This document shows positions 39,193-49,664 of a stretch of DNA of 64,000 nucleotides, one piece after another. The DNA lies in NCBI GenBank assembly GCA_015179125.1, contig WHVA01000417.1, positions 39,069-103,068 of the forward strand, given 5' to 3'. The translations under genes and the position numbers were made by a program. The notes below the pieces were generated by a model, which saw only the letters and a list, made by a program, of their open reading frames with translations, had not been told where the DNA came from and searched no databases. Position 1 is the stretch's first letter. The number at the start of each line of letters is the position of its first letter. Origin of the DNA: Gautieria morchelliformis (lineage: Eukaryota; Basidiomycota; Agaricomycetes; Gomphales; Gomphaceae).

Positions 39193-39971
39193 CCGGATGT
39201 ACTATCTCCAAACGGGATGTGGATCAGCTCTGGATGTGGTTCAGAAGGATTTCTCATCACCCAGCTCATGTTTTATAACATGTAAATTGCTAGTATGTGA
39301 TTATATAGATATATAAACAATGAACCCCTTATTTTCTTATATGAAAAAAGCATTGCTCAAAGCAAGGCAAGTGGCCATAAATTCAGGGTCACCTCATTTG
39401 ACACCCCTCAAGGACTCAATTCAGGATGTAAAATTCTGGCAATTTTACAAAAACAAATATACATGCACTATCTAATTTCTGTGTAGTGATGGGCAAGGCC
39501 CGGCTTGCTCGGGCTTGGGCTTGCCAAATCCTGAGCCAGGCCCTTACCAGCAGGCCCGGCTTGGGCCGCAGCCTGTTGGTGGGGAACTTGTAAGGAGCCG
39601 GCATAACTATTAGTGGAGGTCCAATACGGCCAACCACTTACGCACACCAAAGGTAAGACACGGGCACCTAGGCCTGTGTCTCCTCATATAAGTAGTCTAT
39701 GAAAGGATACATGTAAACTAGAGAGAACCTACCCCTGAACATCTATTTGGTTACGACTGGTCATCCCATCCACTAAGAGATATTTTGAAGTCCTCTCTAA
39801 CCCTCTTACATTTTTTGACCTGTCTTCAAAATCCAACACCTTTTGAAACTCCCCAACCTGATCAACTGGTGAGCATATCGCACAAATTCCCATAACTAAT
39901 CAAGACCTATTATGTTGACTTGAACCGGCTGAACATACCAACGAGAAACGCGCCCACAGCGTGCTGCCAGC
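39193..39971. other. Interval before Retro A gag, probably its LTR and leader
   Basis: 39480-39590 is rich in GGCCCGG and begins AGTGATGGGCAAGG, resembling the end of a hAT-like element but with no partner. From about 39588 (TGTAAGGAGCCGG) the sequence looks like an LTR or leader: a TATA-like CATATAAGTAGTC near 39685, then a pyrimidine-rich stretch up to the gag ATG at 39972. The LTR ends cannot be fixed because the 3' partner is outside the window. Confidence 0.35.
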
Positions 39972-40427
39972 ATGGATGCGGTACGTACACTCGATACTAC
40001 TCATGGTGAACACCTAACGGCATTCCATGAGGCACTGAGTAGGCGACAAGGGGGTGAACGGGGTACAACGCACCCGCCGTCCCAAGCATCGCTTCAAGTG
40101 ACCAGCTGCAAGGGATCTATACCCTCAGTGGACACCTCCAACGAGGTTAGAGTGGAGGATATACCACTCCTTCCCTCTGTCTCAGACGTGCTCTCTAGTA
40201 CTCAGCACGTCGAAGCTCCCTCGGACCTTCGAAGGGCCAAGGTGGAAGCTGTAGATGCCCCTGGGAGCGCTGAGCACAACCCGGTGGAAGCAGCAGTCAG
40301 CGATAGCGCTGACGTTGTCCCTTCCAATGATGAGGCGAGAGCCCCTGTCAAGTGGGAGGATTTCAATGGCTCTGAACACCCTTACGGTCGCCTACCGACT
40401 GGTTGGGGAGAAACCAAGCCTAGTAAC

Positions 40428-41997
40428 TGTCAAGATTGGATTTTAGGCGTTAATATCGTGTATTAGTGAACACAGCGAATGCCCAAATAGCTTGTGCGAA
40501 GAAGTGTGCCGTTCGGCGAATAAGGTGAACCAATAAATGTTCAGAAGGTAAGAAGGTTGCCTGAACGGAGCTCGCCCTATCTACAGTCATAGCGAAGTAG
40601 CTGGTAACACTTGACGATGTAATGTGCAAGGTGTCCCGGAAAGGTTGTTTGAGTAGCAACAATCCTTTCGCTGGCTAAGGCGCTCCTTTGGAGCCCTTCG
40701 CCGACAGCGCAGATAATAGTACGAAGGCTAAGGTAACGAAGGTGAAGTACGAAAACTCACTAGTGGTGCTTAAGTCCTCCTCTGGTCCAAGGTAGGAATC
40801 TACAGGAGAGGGCTCAAGACGATGATCACAGTGAGGTCAAGTTTTGCACAAGATGGACATATGATAATTGAACTGGGGAATATACATGCGAATGTAGACT
40901 ACTCATACTGAATGCTCATATGATGCTAGCGAATTGGAAAGAGGCTGTCCTGAGTCAGGGTTGGATAGGGGTGTGCAGTCAGGATACAGATAGATGAAAT
41001 ACATATACAATAGAATGAAAGAGGATTGCGAACATGAAACGATGGGGAGGAAAGAGGGCAAAGATACCTATGTATGAAAACACGCCTTGAGATCTGCATA
41101 CATGTTACCCTGCATGGACTCTTGGTCTGCTGGGTTGATCCCACACAATTTACGGGTAGGACGTCCCGTGAATGCATTCCGGCCATAGGGACACCCAAAG
41201 GGGGTTGAGTCGAGAAGATGATGGGACCAGTGATGAACCATCAAGCGGGGTAAAGGATGTTGATCGCGTTTGATGGCGTGCCTACTGGCGAATGATGCGA
41301 GTAGCGAATGGTCGTTTGGTGAATGCGGCAAAGAGTGAATGGAGCGAGGTGCAAATGGAGCAAACATAGAGGAGGCATGGTGGAAGGGAAGGGCGAAGCC
41401 AAGTGAACATAGAGGAGGAGTGGTGAAAGGGAAAATAGGGATAGCTGAAATGGGTCATGACAACTGTATAGAGTGAAAAATTCAGCGAAGCTAATTCGTC
41501 CTGCCTTGCAGTGGTATGAGTCCCATTGAGTCCAACCTGCATGGAGGCTGCAACTGACACTATCTGAATGCGTCCTGAGCATGTGGGTCTGTCATGGAGT
41601 GGGAGTTTAACAGATGATGGGTTCTATGATGGATGACGGCCCCAACACCTGGGGTCCTGACAGGAATGATGCGAATAGTGAATGTGAAAGCAGTATGGCG
41701 ACGAATATTTTGGCAAGGTATTCGCTGGTTTGGGAAGTTGTTCGCTGGTTTGGGAAGTTGTTCGCTGGTTTGGGAAGTTGTTCGCTGGTTTGGGAAGTTG
41801 TTCGCTGGTTCGGGAAGTTGTTCGCTGGTTCGGGAAGTTGTTCGCTGGTTCGGGAAGTTGTTCGCTGGTTCGGGAAGTTGTTCGCTGGTTCGGGAAGTTG
41901 TTCGCTGGTTCGGGAAGTTGTTCGCTGGTTCGGGAGGTCATTCTCTGTGTGTTGAGGGATAATTTGCAGAATAAACGAATCATGACAGTAACGACTC
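40428..41997. mobile_element. L4-B: LTR-type insertion in Retro A gag (TSD GTAAC)
   Basis: It starts TGTCAAGATTGG and ends ACGAATCATGACA. GTAAC flanks both sides (40423-40427, 41998-42002). It is homologous to L4-A over about 1 kb and at the extreme right end. The remainder has diverged and holds the 20-bp minisatellite. Removal rejoins the gag frame (TKPSN to DSMQST). Confidence 0.85.
41721..41940. repeat. 20-bp minisatellite, 11 exact-length units
   Basis: There are eleven head-to-tail units TTCGCTGGTT(T/C)GGGAAGTTG. The first four have T at the variable position and the last seven have C; only the last unit carries extra changes. L4-A lacks it. Long open frames on both strands here are an artefact of the period and of missing stop codons. 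Confidence 0.95.
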
Positions 41998-42975
41998 GAT
42001 GCAGTCGACGCGTACTAGTCATGAATTCCATGAACTGGATGCAGCTTCGCACAGTTCTTACATGGAATTCATGATGAATATACTGTATGGTCTAGACAAT
42101 GACATGCAGAATGAATTATACGCTTGAGCTGAGAGATACAAAAACATTAAACGTACAATGGACTTAGACTCCAACACTACACATAGCATAGTCTCTTCCT
42201 TCACGCCTGCTCAGCTGTCCTATGCCATGGGCACACCACCCGCAGCAGAATCCTCCCATACAAGAGATGTACATCAGACAGGAAGTAGTGCAAAGCATAA
42301 CCTTGAATGACTCCAGCTCAACAGATGAATTCACCGCGAGCACTGAAGTACCCCATAATCGTACCAGATCATCTGAACTGCTGGACATCATTATGTTGCG
42401 AGGCATAACACCAGGTGGGAATGTTATGAAGCCCAGCATCCCATGTGAGATGCACAAGGCAGCGGATCAAACTCCTCCCATGAGCTACTTCATGAGGAAC
42501 ATCGCCCCTGCTGGACAACCAGACCCAGATGGATCAGACTCGTCTGACTCAAGCATCCAGTAGTAGCACAAGAACACTCTGCACTGCCAAGCGTCCTGAA
42601 AAGAAGAGTGACGACCATGAGCAGCGGAGGTCCAAGAAGGACACAGTGACTACAGTCAAGATTGATACACCCACCGCTTATAATGGCACACCAGACTTCG
42701 ATGCCTTCGAGCATTGGTCATATGCCGTAAACGTGTAGTTTGAGATTACTGGATTCCCCAAGAAGCACCACGTCAAACAGATGCTTGCTTTCATGTCAGG
42801 AAAGGCACAGCAGTATTTTATGATATTTGTTGCACCAGATGTTAAGAACTGGACCGTCAAATCTGTGGGACACGGTCTATTCAACTATTGCTTTCCCCCT
42901 GCTTTTAGAAGGCAGATGAGGACACGTTTCAATGAACTCGTGCAAGGGAAATGCACTGTAAAGGAATATCTTCGC

Positions 42976-43820
42976 TGTAAGGGCAACCCTGGCTGGTTGT
43001 GGAGATCACACTACCACACAACTGACAAGGGGAAATCCAAAGTATGTATAAATGAACAGAGTATACAAGAGAGGGGATTCTCACCTGACAAGGGGAAATC
43101 CAAAGAGGAAAGTCTAAGGACCCCCGATGTCAGCGAGCCCGTATTATACTACGCTACGCAGCCAGGGACAACACTTGGCACCCGCCATCAACCCTGCATC
43201 CCCCTGACCTCCCTGACCCTTGATCAACCCTGGATGCCACCCATTACGCGAGTCGCTTGATTTCCGACACTGTTCCAAGAGTGGAAGTTGGAAATTGGAG
43301 TGGAACTGGCAAAGTGAACAGAACTGGTGGAAGTTCTCCCGGAAGCGGAATCATTTCCGAAAGCGGAGGCGGAGATGGAATCGGAACTGGAAGCGGAGTC
43401 GGAAATGTTATAAGGGTACAAGGAGGGAGATGGAGACAGAGACGGAATGGAACACAATGCGCAATGCGCGAGACGAAACACTAGTGAGGACTGCTGTTAA
43501 CTCACTCAACTGGACTCAAGCTATGTGAGTGGACGGGCTGAAACCGATCGATTTGTTGTAACTAATGATCTAGCTACTTATACAAGTCAGTCATAGGGGT
43601 GGGATACCGGCAGAAAGTATTGGAACATGAGCCGGTATTATGACCGGTGACGAGCCACAGAAGCGGCACATGGATGTGACAGCAGACAGATCACTAGCTA
43701 GAAGGGTGGGGAAAATACTAGAAATCATAGGATAAATACTACTGGATTCACAACAGGAAATGGAGTCGGAACTGGGTGTGGTGTCGGAACTGGAAATGGA
43801 AAACAGGGTGTCCCCTGACA
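42976..43820. mobile_element. LTR1-B: solo LTR (reverse orientation) in Retro A gag (TSD TTCGC)
   Basis: It reads as the reverse of LTR1-A, from TGTAAGGGCAACC to GGTGTCCCCTGACA, with TTCGC at 42971-42975 and 43821-43825. It is interrupted by LTR2. Removal reconnects gag between KEYLR and ARLPDITEF. Confidence 0.85.
43406..43755. mobile_element. LTR2: 350-bp solo LTR nested in LTR1-B (TSD GGAAA)
   Basis: Ends are TGTTATAAGG and ATTCACAACA, flanked by GGAAA at 43401-43405 and 43756-43760. The interrupted LTR1 sequence continues on both sides. No coding sequence is present. Confidence 0.85.
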
Positions 43821-44335
43821 TTCGCCTGCTGTGATCAATGGCGGCACGACTGCCTGACATCACTGAGTTCCAGCTGATACAGCGGTTCTGGGACGGTGTA
43901 CAGTCATACTTACGCCTGAAATGGACTGAGAACGGATTTACCCCTGAGTTCTCCACACTAGACGACCTGGAACTGTCAGCAGAGCAATATGAGAATGCGG
44001 AAAGCTTACGACTGTACGAATCACATCAGGCTGGCAAGGAAGTGCAAGTGTCCACAACAACGCATGCAGACCACCTGACAGTGACAGGGAGGGCGTGCTC
44101 GAGTCAGAGGATGAATAGAACTGCAAATAAGCAAGCACTCACTGTCCGGAGCAACCACTGGCGTAGCTTCAAACTGTCAGCAACCACTGACATCGCACGT
44201 CCCACTTCTGCATTTACACAGCCAAAACTGCATGATCCTTGTGCTGCCATGACAGTACCTCACGTACAATGCCCTCAGATGATGCCAGAAAAATGCAACA
44301 AACTACAAGCAAATAATCAATGCTTCATTTGTGAG

Positions 44336-47314
44336 TGTTTTGGAACCCTTCAAGACTTTGGTGTTATTGCTAACACTTCAATCTATCAGAACGTGTCGTT
44401 TATGAGACTTCAAGAATATTAAACAATGCTGCAGCACAACTCCAGAAATAATTTAATATTTGTACCTTGGTTGCAATCCGCGTAAAAACTAGTCCAAGTT
44501 AATACGGATGGAAGGCAATACATTTCTCAGCAGCACTGAAAAATAAACTAAAAGACTGTAGGTTCAAGGACAGTATTGGGGTCCAAGTGTATTCCAAAAT
44601 ATAAAGGAATGTACTTAGCAGGCGAATTTATAAATGGACTGCCCTGATAATCTACCAGCGCACAGCAATAAAACGAGGGATGAACGAGTTTTATGGAAGT
44701 GACTTGTGAAAGTCTCCAATCAGGAAAATCAACTGATCAGATCGTCTCGGGTATTGGAGTGCGAATGGCAAGACTATCAATTGACAGACTCACTCTGTAG
44801 AATTACACCTGGAGGATTAGTCCAAGTGGCTAAGCAGTAAAGTAACTACTTAACAAGGAATTAGACACTAAAGTAAGTGAATAACCCTAGCTGGGATTAG
44901 CAGCTTAGTAAGATGCAAGTCACATGAGGTCACATGGATAGAAGATGTTAGATTGTTAGAATGATAATTCAGGGAGGTCAGAATGGCCTCCTTTTATATT
45001 GTAAAATACACAGGATTACATAAAATGGGGTTCTTCTATCTATTAGGCGAGTGATGTCATATGTAAATATTTGCACTGCTAAAACACACCCTCATAACTA
45101 TTGCGGTGTGTTTGTGCAAAGAAATTGGAAATAGATAGCCAATCACCTTCCCTGGTTTGCACAGCCTTTCACAGCCATACACAGCCTTGCACTGCCCTGC
45201 ACAGCCGCTATGACATCAAGGGGCCTATTTGGTGTCATAGCGTTGTGTTTGGAGGATCCATTCATCCAATAGGCTTTGCTAAACCTGCACCCTAGTTTTT
45301 GTTTTGGAACCCTTCAAGACTTTGGTGTTATTGCTAACGCCTCTGTCTATCAGAACGTGTTGTTTACACGACTAGTAGAATACCAGTTCAATGCAGCAGC
45401 ACAACTCCAGAAATAATTTAATATTTGTACCTTGGTTGCAATCTGTGTAATAACTAGTCCAAGTTATTACAGCTGGAAGGCAATGCGTTTCTTAGCTGCA
45501 CTGAACAATAAACTAAAAGAGTGTGTAGGTTCAAGGACACTATCGGGGTCCAAGAGTATTCCTTTTAATAAAGAGGGATTAGGCTCCGCAGGAGAGTTTG
45601 TAAGTGGATTGGGTCGACCAACGTCAATGCACTGCAATAATGAGAGAGTAATGTGAAGTGGCTTTCGCGCACAACTTGACTTGACTTGTGAAAGTCACTG
45701 AACAGGAAAATCAACTGAACAGCTCGTCTTGGGTATTGGAGTGCTAATTGACAAGAAAATCGATTGCCAACCTCACTCTGTAGAGTTTCACCCAGCGTGT
45801 TAGGCTAAGTGGCTAAGCAGCAAAGCAACTACTTAACTAAGAATAGTTACTCTAAGCAAGAGTAGTATTCTAGTTCGGGTTAGGAACTTAGGTAAGATGT
45901 GCAAGTCACACAAGCTGTGTAGGATAGAAAATGGGTAGATTGATTGCTCAAAGGGAAGGCAAAGGGCCTCCTTTTATATTGTAATGTACAAGAGCTTAGT
46001 AAGCAGGTAGAACCTTCTATCTATTAATGGAATGGGGGAAGAAGCTTGTGGAAGATGGAAGAAAGGGTTGGAAGAAACTGGCTGTTTCCAGGGGACTCTA
46101 CCATGCTTCCTACCAATCAGAGCTTGATTTGTCAGGAATGACTCACTGAAAAGGGTCATGTGCCATAGCACAGCTTGGCTGAGTCATGTACTCCTGACTC
46201 ACCAAGTTGTGCCTGGATTGGTTGAGTCATTGAGGCTGTATCTCCAGATAACCATGTATTTGGCACTCAGAAGCTGAGTAAGCAGTTCTGAGCCAATTAG
46301 GGCTCTGTAGCCATAATTACTAAGAGCACTGCTTAGCACAGCTGAGCATAGCCTGGTACAGCCTAGTTGTCATGACTGACCATGATCCCCATTGTTTGGT
46401 GAAGCCAAACAGGCTGCACAGTTGCTATGGCTGCATATAGCAACTGTTTGGGACTCAGCTGGAAATACTGAGGGAGCCATCCTGCCGGACTTGTGGGTGC
46501 TTGGGTGACCATAAGTCCGAAAATGCGGCCACCGCCGAGGTGCCCAGCGGAGTTTGAAATAGAGCGCCCGGAACAGAGTTGTGGGTGCTAGAGGATCCAC
46601 AACTCTGTAATGACAGAAAAATGGTAGTTTGAGCCATGGAGACTTTTGGAAAAATAAGGAAAAATATAAGATAACTAGAGGAATGTTTGAAAAGCCTTTC
46701 CCCAGTTATATTAACAGCATACAGATACTGTTAATTCTTCAAATGTGTTTTTACATGTTGTCAAGACAAAAGGAAAAGACTAGGGCTAGTTGAGCAGCCT
46801 TCCTTGGCTGGTTGAACAGCCGTTCCCTACAATTTTGGCTTTGTACATCTTTGTGTGGCTTTATACACAGCCTTGCACAGCCATGGTTGCTATGATGCAA
46901 GTCATGTGCCAGCTGGGTTTGAATTGCACAGGCTTGTGTAAGTGGTAGAGGACGCATTCAGTCTCAGTGGCTGAGTTTGAGTGAGCCAAGGTACCGGAGT
47001 TGTAGGTGCTTGAGTGCCTGCAACTCCGAATTCACAGTTCGTGGAAAGCTCCGGTCTGAGTTTGAAACTGAGTGGCTGTGGCAGAGTTGTGGACGTGTAT
47101 GGGTTCATAACTCTGCCTGACAGAATAAGGAGTTTTTGAGCCAGGGAAGCCAAGTTAAATGGCGAAAAAATAAGAGGAAATTCGAGGAATATTTGAATAG
47201 AGTTTTCCCAATAATAGCCACGTATATTTGCTACTATCAGCTGGGAAAACAAGGTTTTAAAATGATTTTAATCCTTTTTTCGTGAGGTTTTTCATTAGCA
47301 ACGGTTCCCACACA
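44336..47314. mobile_element. Composite non-coding LTR-type insertion in the gag zinc knuckle (TSD GTGAG)
   Basis: It begins TGTTTTGGAACCC and ends GGTTCCCACACA, with GTGAG at 44331-44335 and 47315-47319. Removing it reconnects CFICE with QKGHL of the zinc knuckle. Inside, the start sequence recurs at 45299, and stretches such as GGCCTCCTTTTATATTGTAA occur in both halves, so it holds two related LTR-like units. A third region (46.5-47.2 kb) repeats GAGTTGTGGGTGC and TGACAGAA motifs. No protein was found in 3 kb. It is possibly a chain of nested solo LTRs; inner boundaries are not resolved. Confidence 0.7.
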
Positions 47315-47467
47315 GTGAGCAAAAGGGACACTTATCTTGAGATTGTCCTCGCCGCTCCACAGTAAGGCCCCCTGGCATCCAGGCAGCAACCGTGAACTTC
47401 GTGAAGCTGCAAGAAGCCTCAGATACAGCCCATAATCAAATGGAGCTACAGCTGAACTGCATGAACC

Positions 47468-47836
47468 TGTCAGGGTTCACGCGTTTCCTTCCACAAGTTT
47501 CTATTTCCTTCCATGAGTTTCCGTCACCTTCCGTCAGTTTCCGTAACCTTCTACAAGTTTCTATCATCTTCCACGAGTTTCCACAACCTTCTACAAGTTT
47601 CTGTCTCCCCTATTATGTAAACCTTGCCAGCGCTATAAGACTTTAGCCAGTGTGGTGGTGTTTCCTCAGCTTGATCTCTGAGGATACCCACTACACAGGC
47701 AAGTCCCCATGTATCTATCGTTGGTAGATTTATAAACTGAGGATACCCACTACACAGTTGGTTATTGTCCTTGCATCGGCCGCTATCTCCTTGAGTATCT
47801 TTAGGTTGTGGCTTCGTCATTAGTGTTGCCCTCACA
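47468..47836 (+). repeat. Probable 5' LTR of Retro 1
   Basis: It starts TGTCAGGGTTCACG directly at the break in Retro A gag and ends GTTGCCCTCACA 60 bp before the Retro 1 gag ATG. It contains a TATAAG box near 47631, tandem variants of CTTCCACAAGTTTC and a duplicated GAGGATACCCACTACACAG. The 3' partner is not visible, so the right end is inferred from the CA end and position. Confidence 0.5.
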
Positions 47837-47896
47837 GAAGATCAAGCTCATAGGACGACCCCACACACTTTTCTTAACCAACCTTCATCTCAGCCT

Positions 47897-49590
47897 ATGG
47901 CAGACCAACTCCCGGAGGCATACTGGGACTCTTTGGGTGAACATGGGCCATTTCTTCGAGGCCTCCTTTCCAGCCAAGCGCAGCAGCTGCAGCAACTTCA
48001 ACTGCAGGATCAGGAGCTGCACAATCAGATTGTTAATGTTCACAACCACTTAGCCCATGCTGCCACCAACGCTGCTGTTGCTGCTGCTCAAGCCCTTGCG
48101 CCCTCAGTACCTCATAGTGTCCCTCCATCTACTCGCTCTATCAAAGCAGCAGAACTGGAGAAGTTCAATGGAGACCGTGCAGAGACTGAAGGGTTTATCA
48201 GATCTATCAAGTTGTCCATCACCATACAGCCAGCATCCGTCCCAGATGAGTGCACAAAGATCCTATATGCTCTTTCCTTCATGACAGAAGGCTCTGCGGA
48301 GATATGGGCACACAACGAGACACAGGCTGTCATTGATGGCACCTCCTCTATATCCACTCTGGAGGAGTTCATTAAACGTGTGGACGAGGCCTTTGGGGAC
48401 CCAGATCGTGCCAGAATGGCTCGCACTAAGCTGCATGACCTCAGGATGATGTCAGGAATGTCGGCAGATGAATACATGGCTCAATTTGAGATCCTGGCAG
48501 GCAAGACAGGCTTTAATGATGAGGCACTCGAGGATGCCTATGCTCGTGGCCTTACAGCAGGTATCCTTGACAAGATCCACTGTTACGACCGTTCATTTCC
48601 GACTTCCGACCTTCAGTTCCGCAACACTTTCCGCCCATCCGATATTTCCGACATTCCGCCCTTTGTTCTATTCCCTTGTTCTTTCGACTCTATTACTCGG
48701 ACCCACCGGACCCACTTCATTGTTCATCAAGACCATATATCCGGTCACCCTTGTAGTTCGTTGTCAGACATGTTTTCCCAACCCCTTGTTCTTTGCCATT
48801 GTTTTACCTTACCCTGAACCCCCCTTGTAGTCCCATTGTTTCCCGATTAGTTAGTTTCCACGCATTGTCTACTCGACTTCCGCTTCCCCCGGAATTTGCG
48901 TAGTACTAACCCATTACCTGTTGTCTCAGCTCTTTGTATAAAAGCCTGTCATGTATGTCTGTTATTCTGCAATCAGATAATCACCTTCAATACTTGATTT
49001 CCTTCGCTCCATCTCCTGTTCTTAGCACAGTGAGTCTAGCAAGACCTCCATCTTTCCGCCTTCCATCTTCCGCCTCAATTCTGCCTCAAGTTCCGACGAA
49101 TCTTCAGTTCAGTACATTCCGCCTTCCGACCCATTTCCGAAATACCTAGGACGATAGTTCATTGGGGGTGCAACCTACAAGTTGAATCCGCTGTCCTTTC
49201 CAGCTCCAACTTAGCAGAAATCTCGATACGTAACATCCATGCCCAGCCCTTTCTTCCACCCATCCTCAAAGGCTGGAAGGAAGCAGCCTGTCAGATTGAC
49301 AGCAAATCATCGCCATAGGTCAGGAAGGCACAGACACCTCATGTTCCTAATCACCCTCCTCCTGCCCGACCACTCCACACTCCTGCTACGGCACCTGTTG
49401 TCACAGCACCACCCAGTAATGCGACACCTATGGACATTGACTCATCCCGCCGCCGCACCGAAACACGGACCTGCTACAACTGTAAGAGACCTGGTCACAT
49501 TTCACCAGACTGTCCTGAACCTTGCAAGCCACGAATCCGTGCAAACCTCACAGAGGCAGACATTGCAGCAATGTCTCTAAATCTGTAGCA
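47897..49590 (+). pseudogene. Retro 1 gag, interrupted by LTR3
   Basis: The frame from ATG 47897 (MADQLPEAYWDSL) has a Gln-rich coiled stretch, then a capsid core (LEKFNGDRAETEGFI, YALSFMTEGSAEIWA, FGDPDRARMARTKL, ADEYMAQFEILAGKTGF). It breaks after ILDKIH at LTR3 and resumes as AQPFLPPILKGWKEAACQ. A CCHC knuckle CYNCKRPGHISPDCP lies near 49470-49515, in a frame reached after indels, followed by a stop. Confidence 0.75.
48581..49235. mobile_element. LTR3: solo LTR in Retro 1 gag (TSD TCCAC/TCCAT)
   Basis: Ends are TGTTACGACCG and ATACGTAACA, with a 5-bp duplication showing one change. Removal restores the gag frame (DKIH to AQPF). Inside is a promoter-like TTGTATAAAAGCC near 48934, then an A/C-rich leader and many TTCCG-type repeats. 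Confidence 0.8.
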
Positions 49591-49664
49591 GCGGCAATGG
49601 AGGAACGCAAACAGAAGGTGGAAGCCCCTGTCCAAGAGGAAGGAAAGGGTTTTTAGGCCAGTCA

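Larger units (their letters stand above)
39972..47467 (+). pseudogene. Retro A: gag of a degenerate Ty3/gypsy element, split by nested insertions
   Basis: The frame starts at ATG 39972 (MDAVRTLDTTHGEHL). After removal of L4-B it runs on through LYGLDNDMQNELYA and SFTPAQLSYAMG. It then gives a Ty3-type capsid region (MSGKAQQYFMIFVAP, FNYCFPPAFRRQMR, FNELVQGKCTVKEYLR), resuming after LTR1-B with RLPDITEFQLIQRFWDGVQSY. The zinc knuckle CFIC...GHL...DCP is completed only across the insertion 44336-47314. The last part (to about 47465) is a gag tail. Stops (TGA for expected CGA at two places, a TAG near 42738) and frameshifts kill it. Its pol is not in the window, being displaced beyond Retro 1 and Retro 2. 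Confidence 0.8.

Noticed and set aside
39480-39590. hAT transposon end (AGTGATGGGCAAGG with GGCCCGG repeats)
   Set aside because: Only one end is seen, with no matching inverted end or 8-bp duplication in the window.
41721-41940. CRISPR-like array of 20-bp repeats
   Set aside because: Units are directly contiguous with no spacers, in a eukaryotic retroelement.
41614-42074. Overlapping open frames on both strands with repeated FAGSGSCSL or TSRTSEQLP
   Set aside because: Direct translation of the 20-bp minisatellite, which lacks stop codons in several frames.
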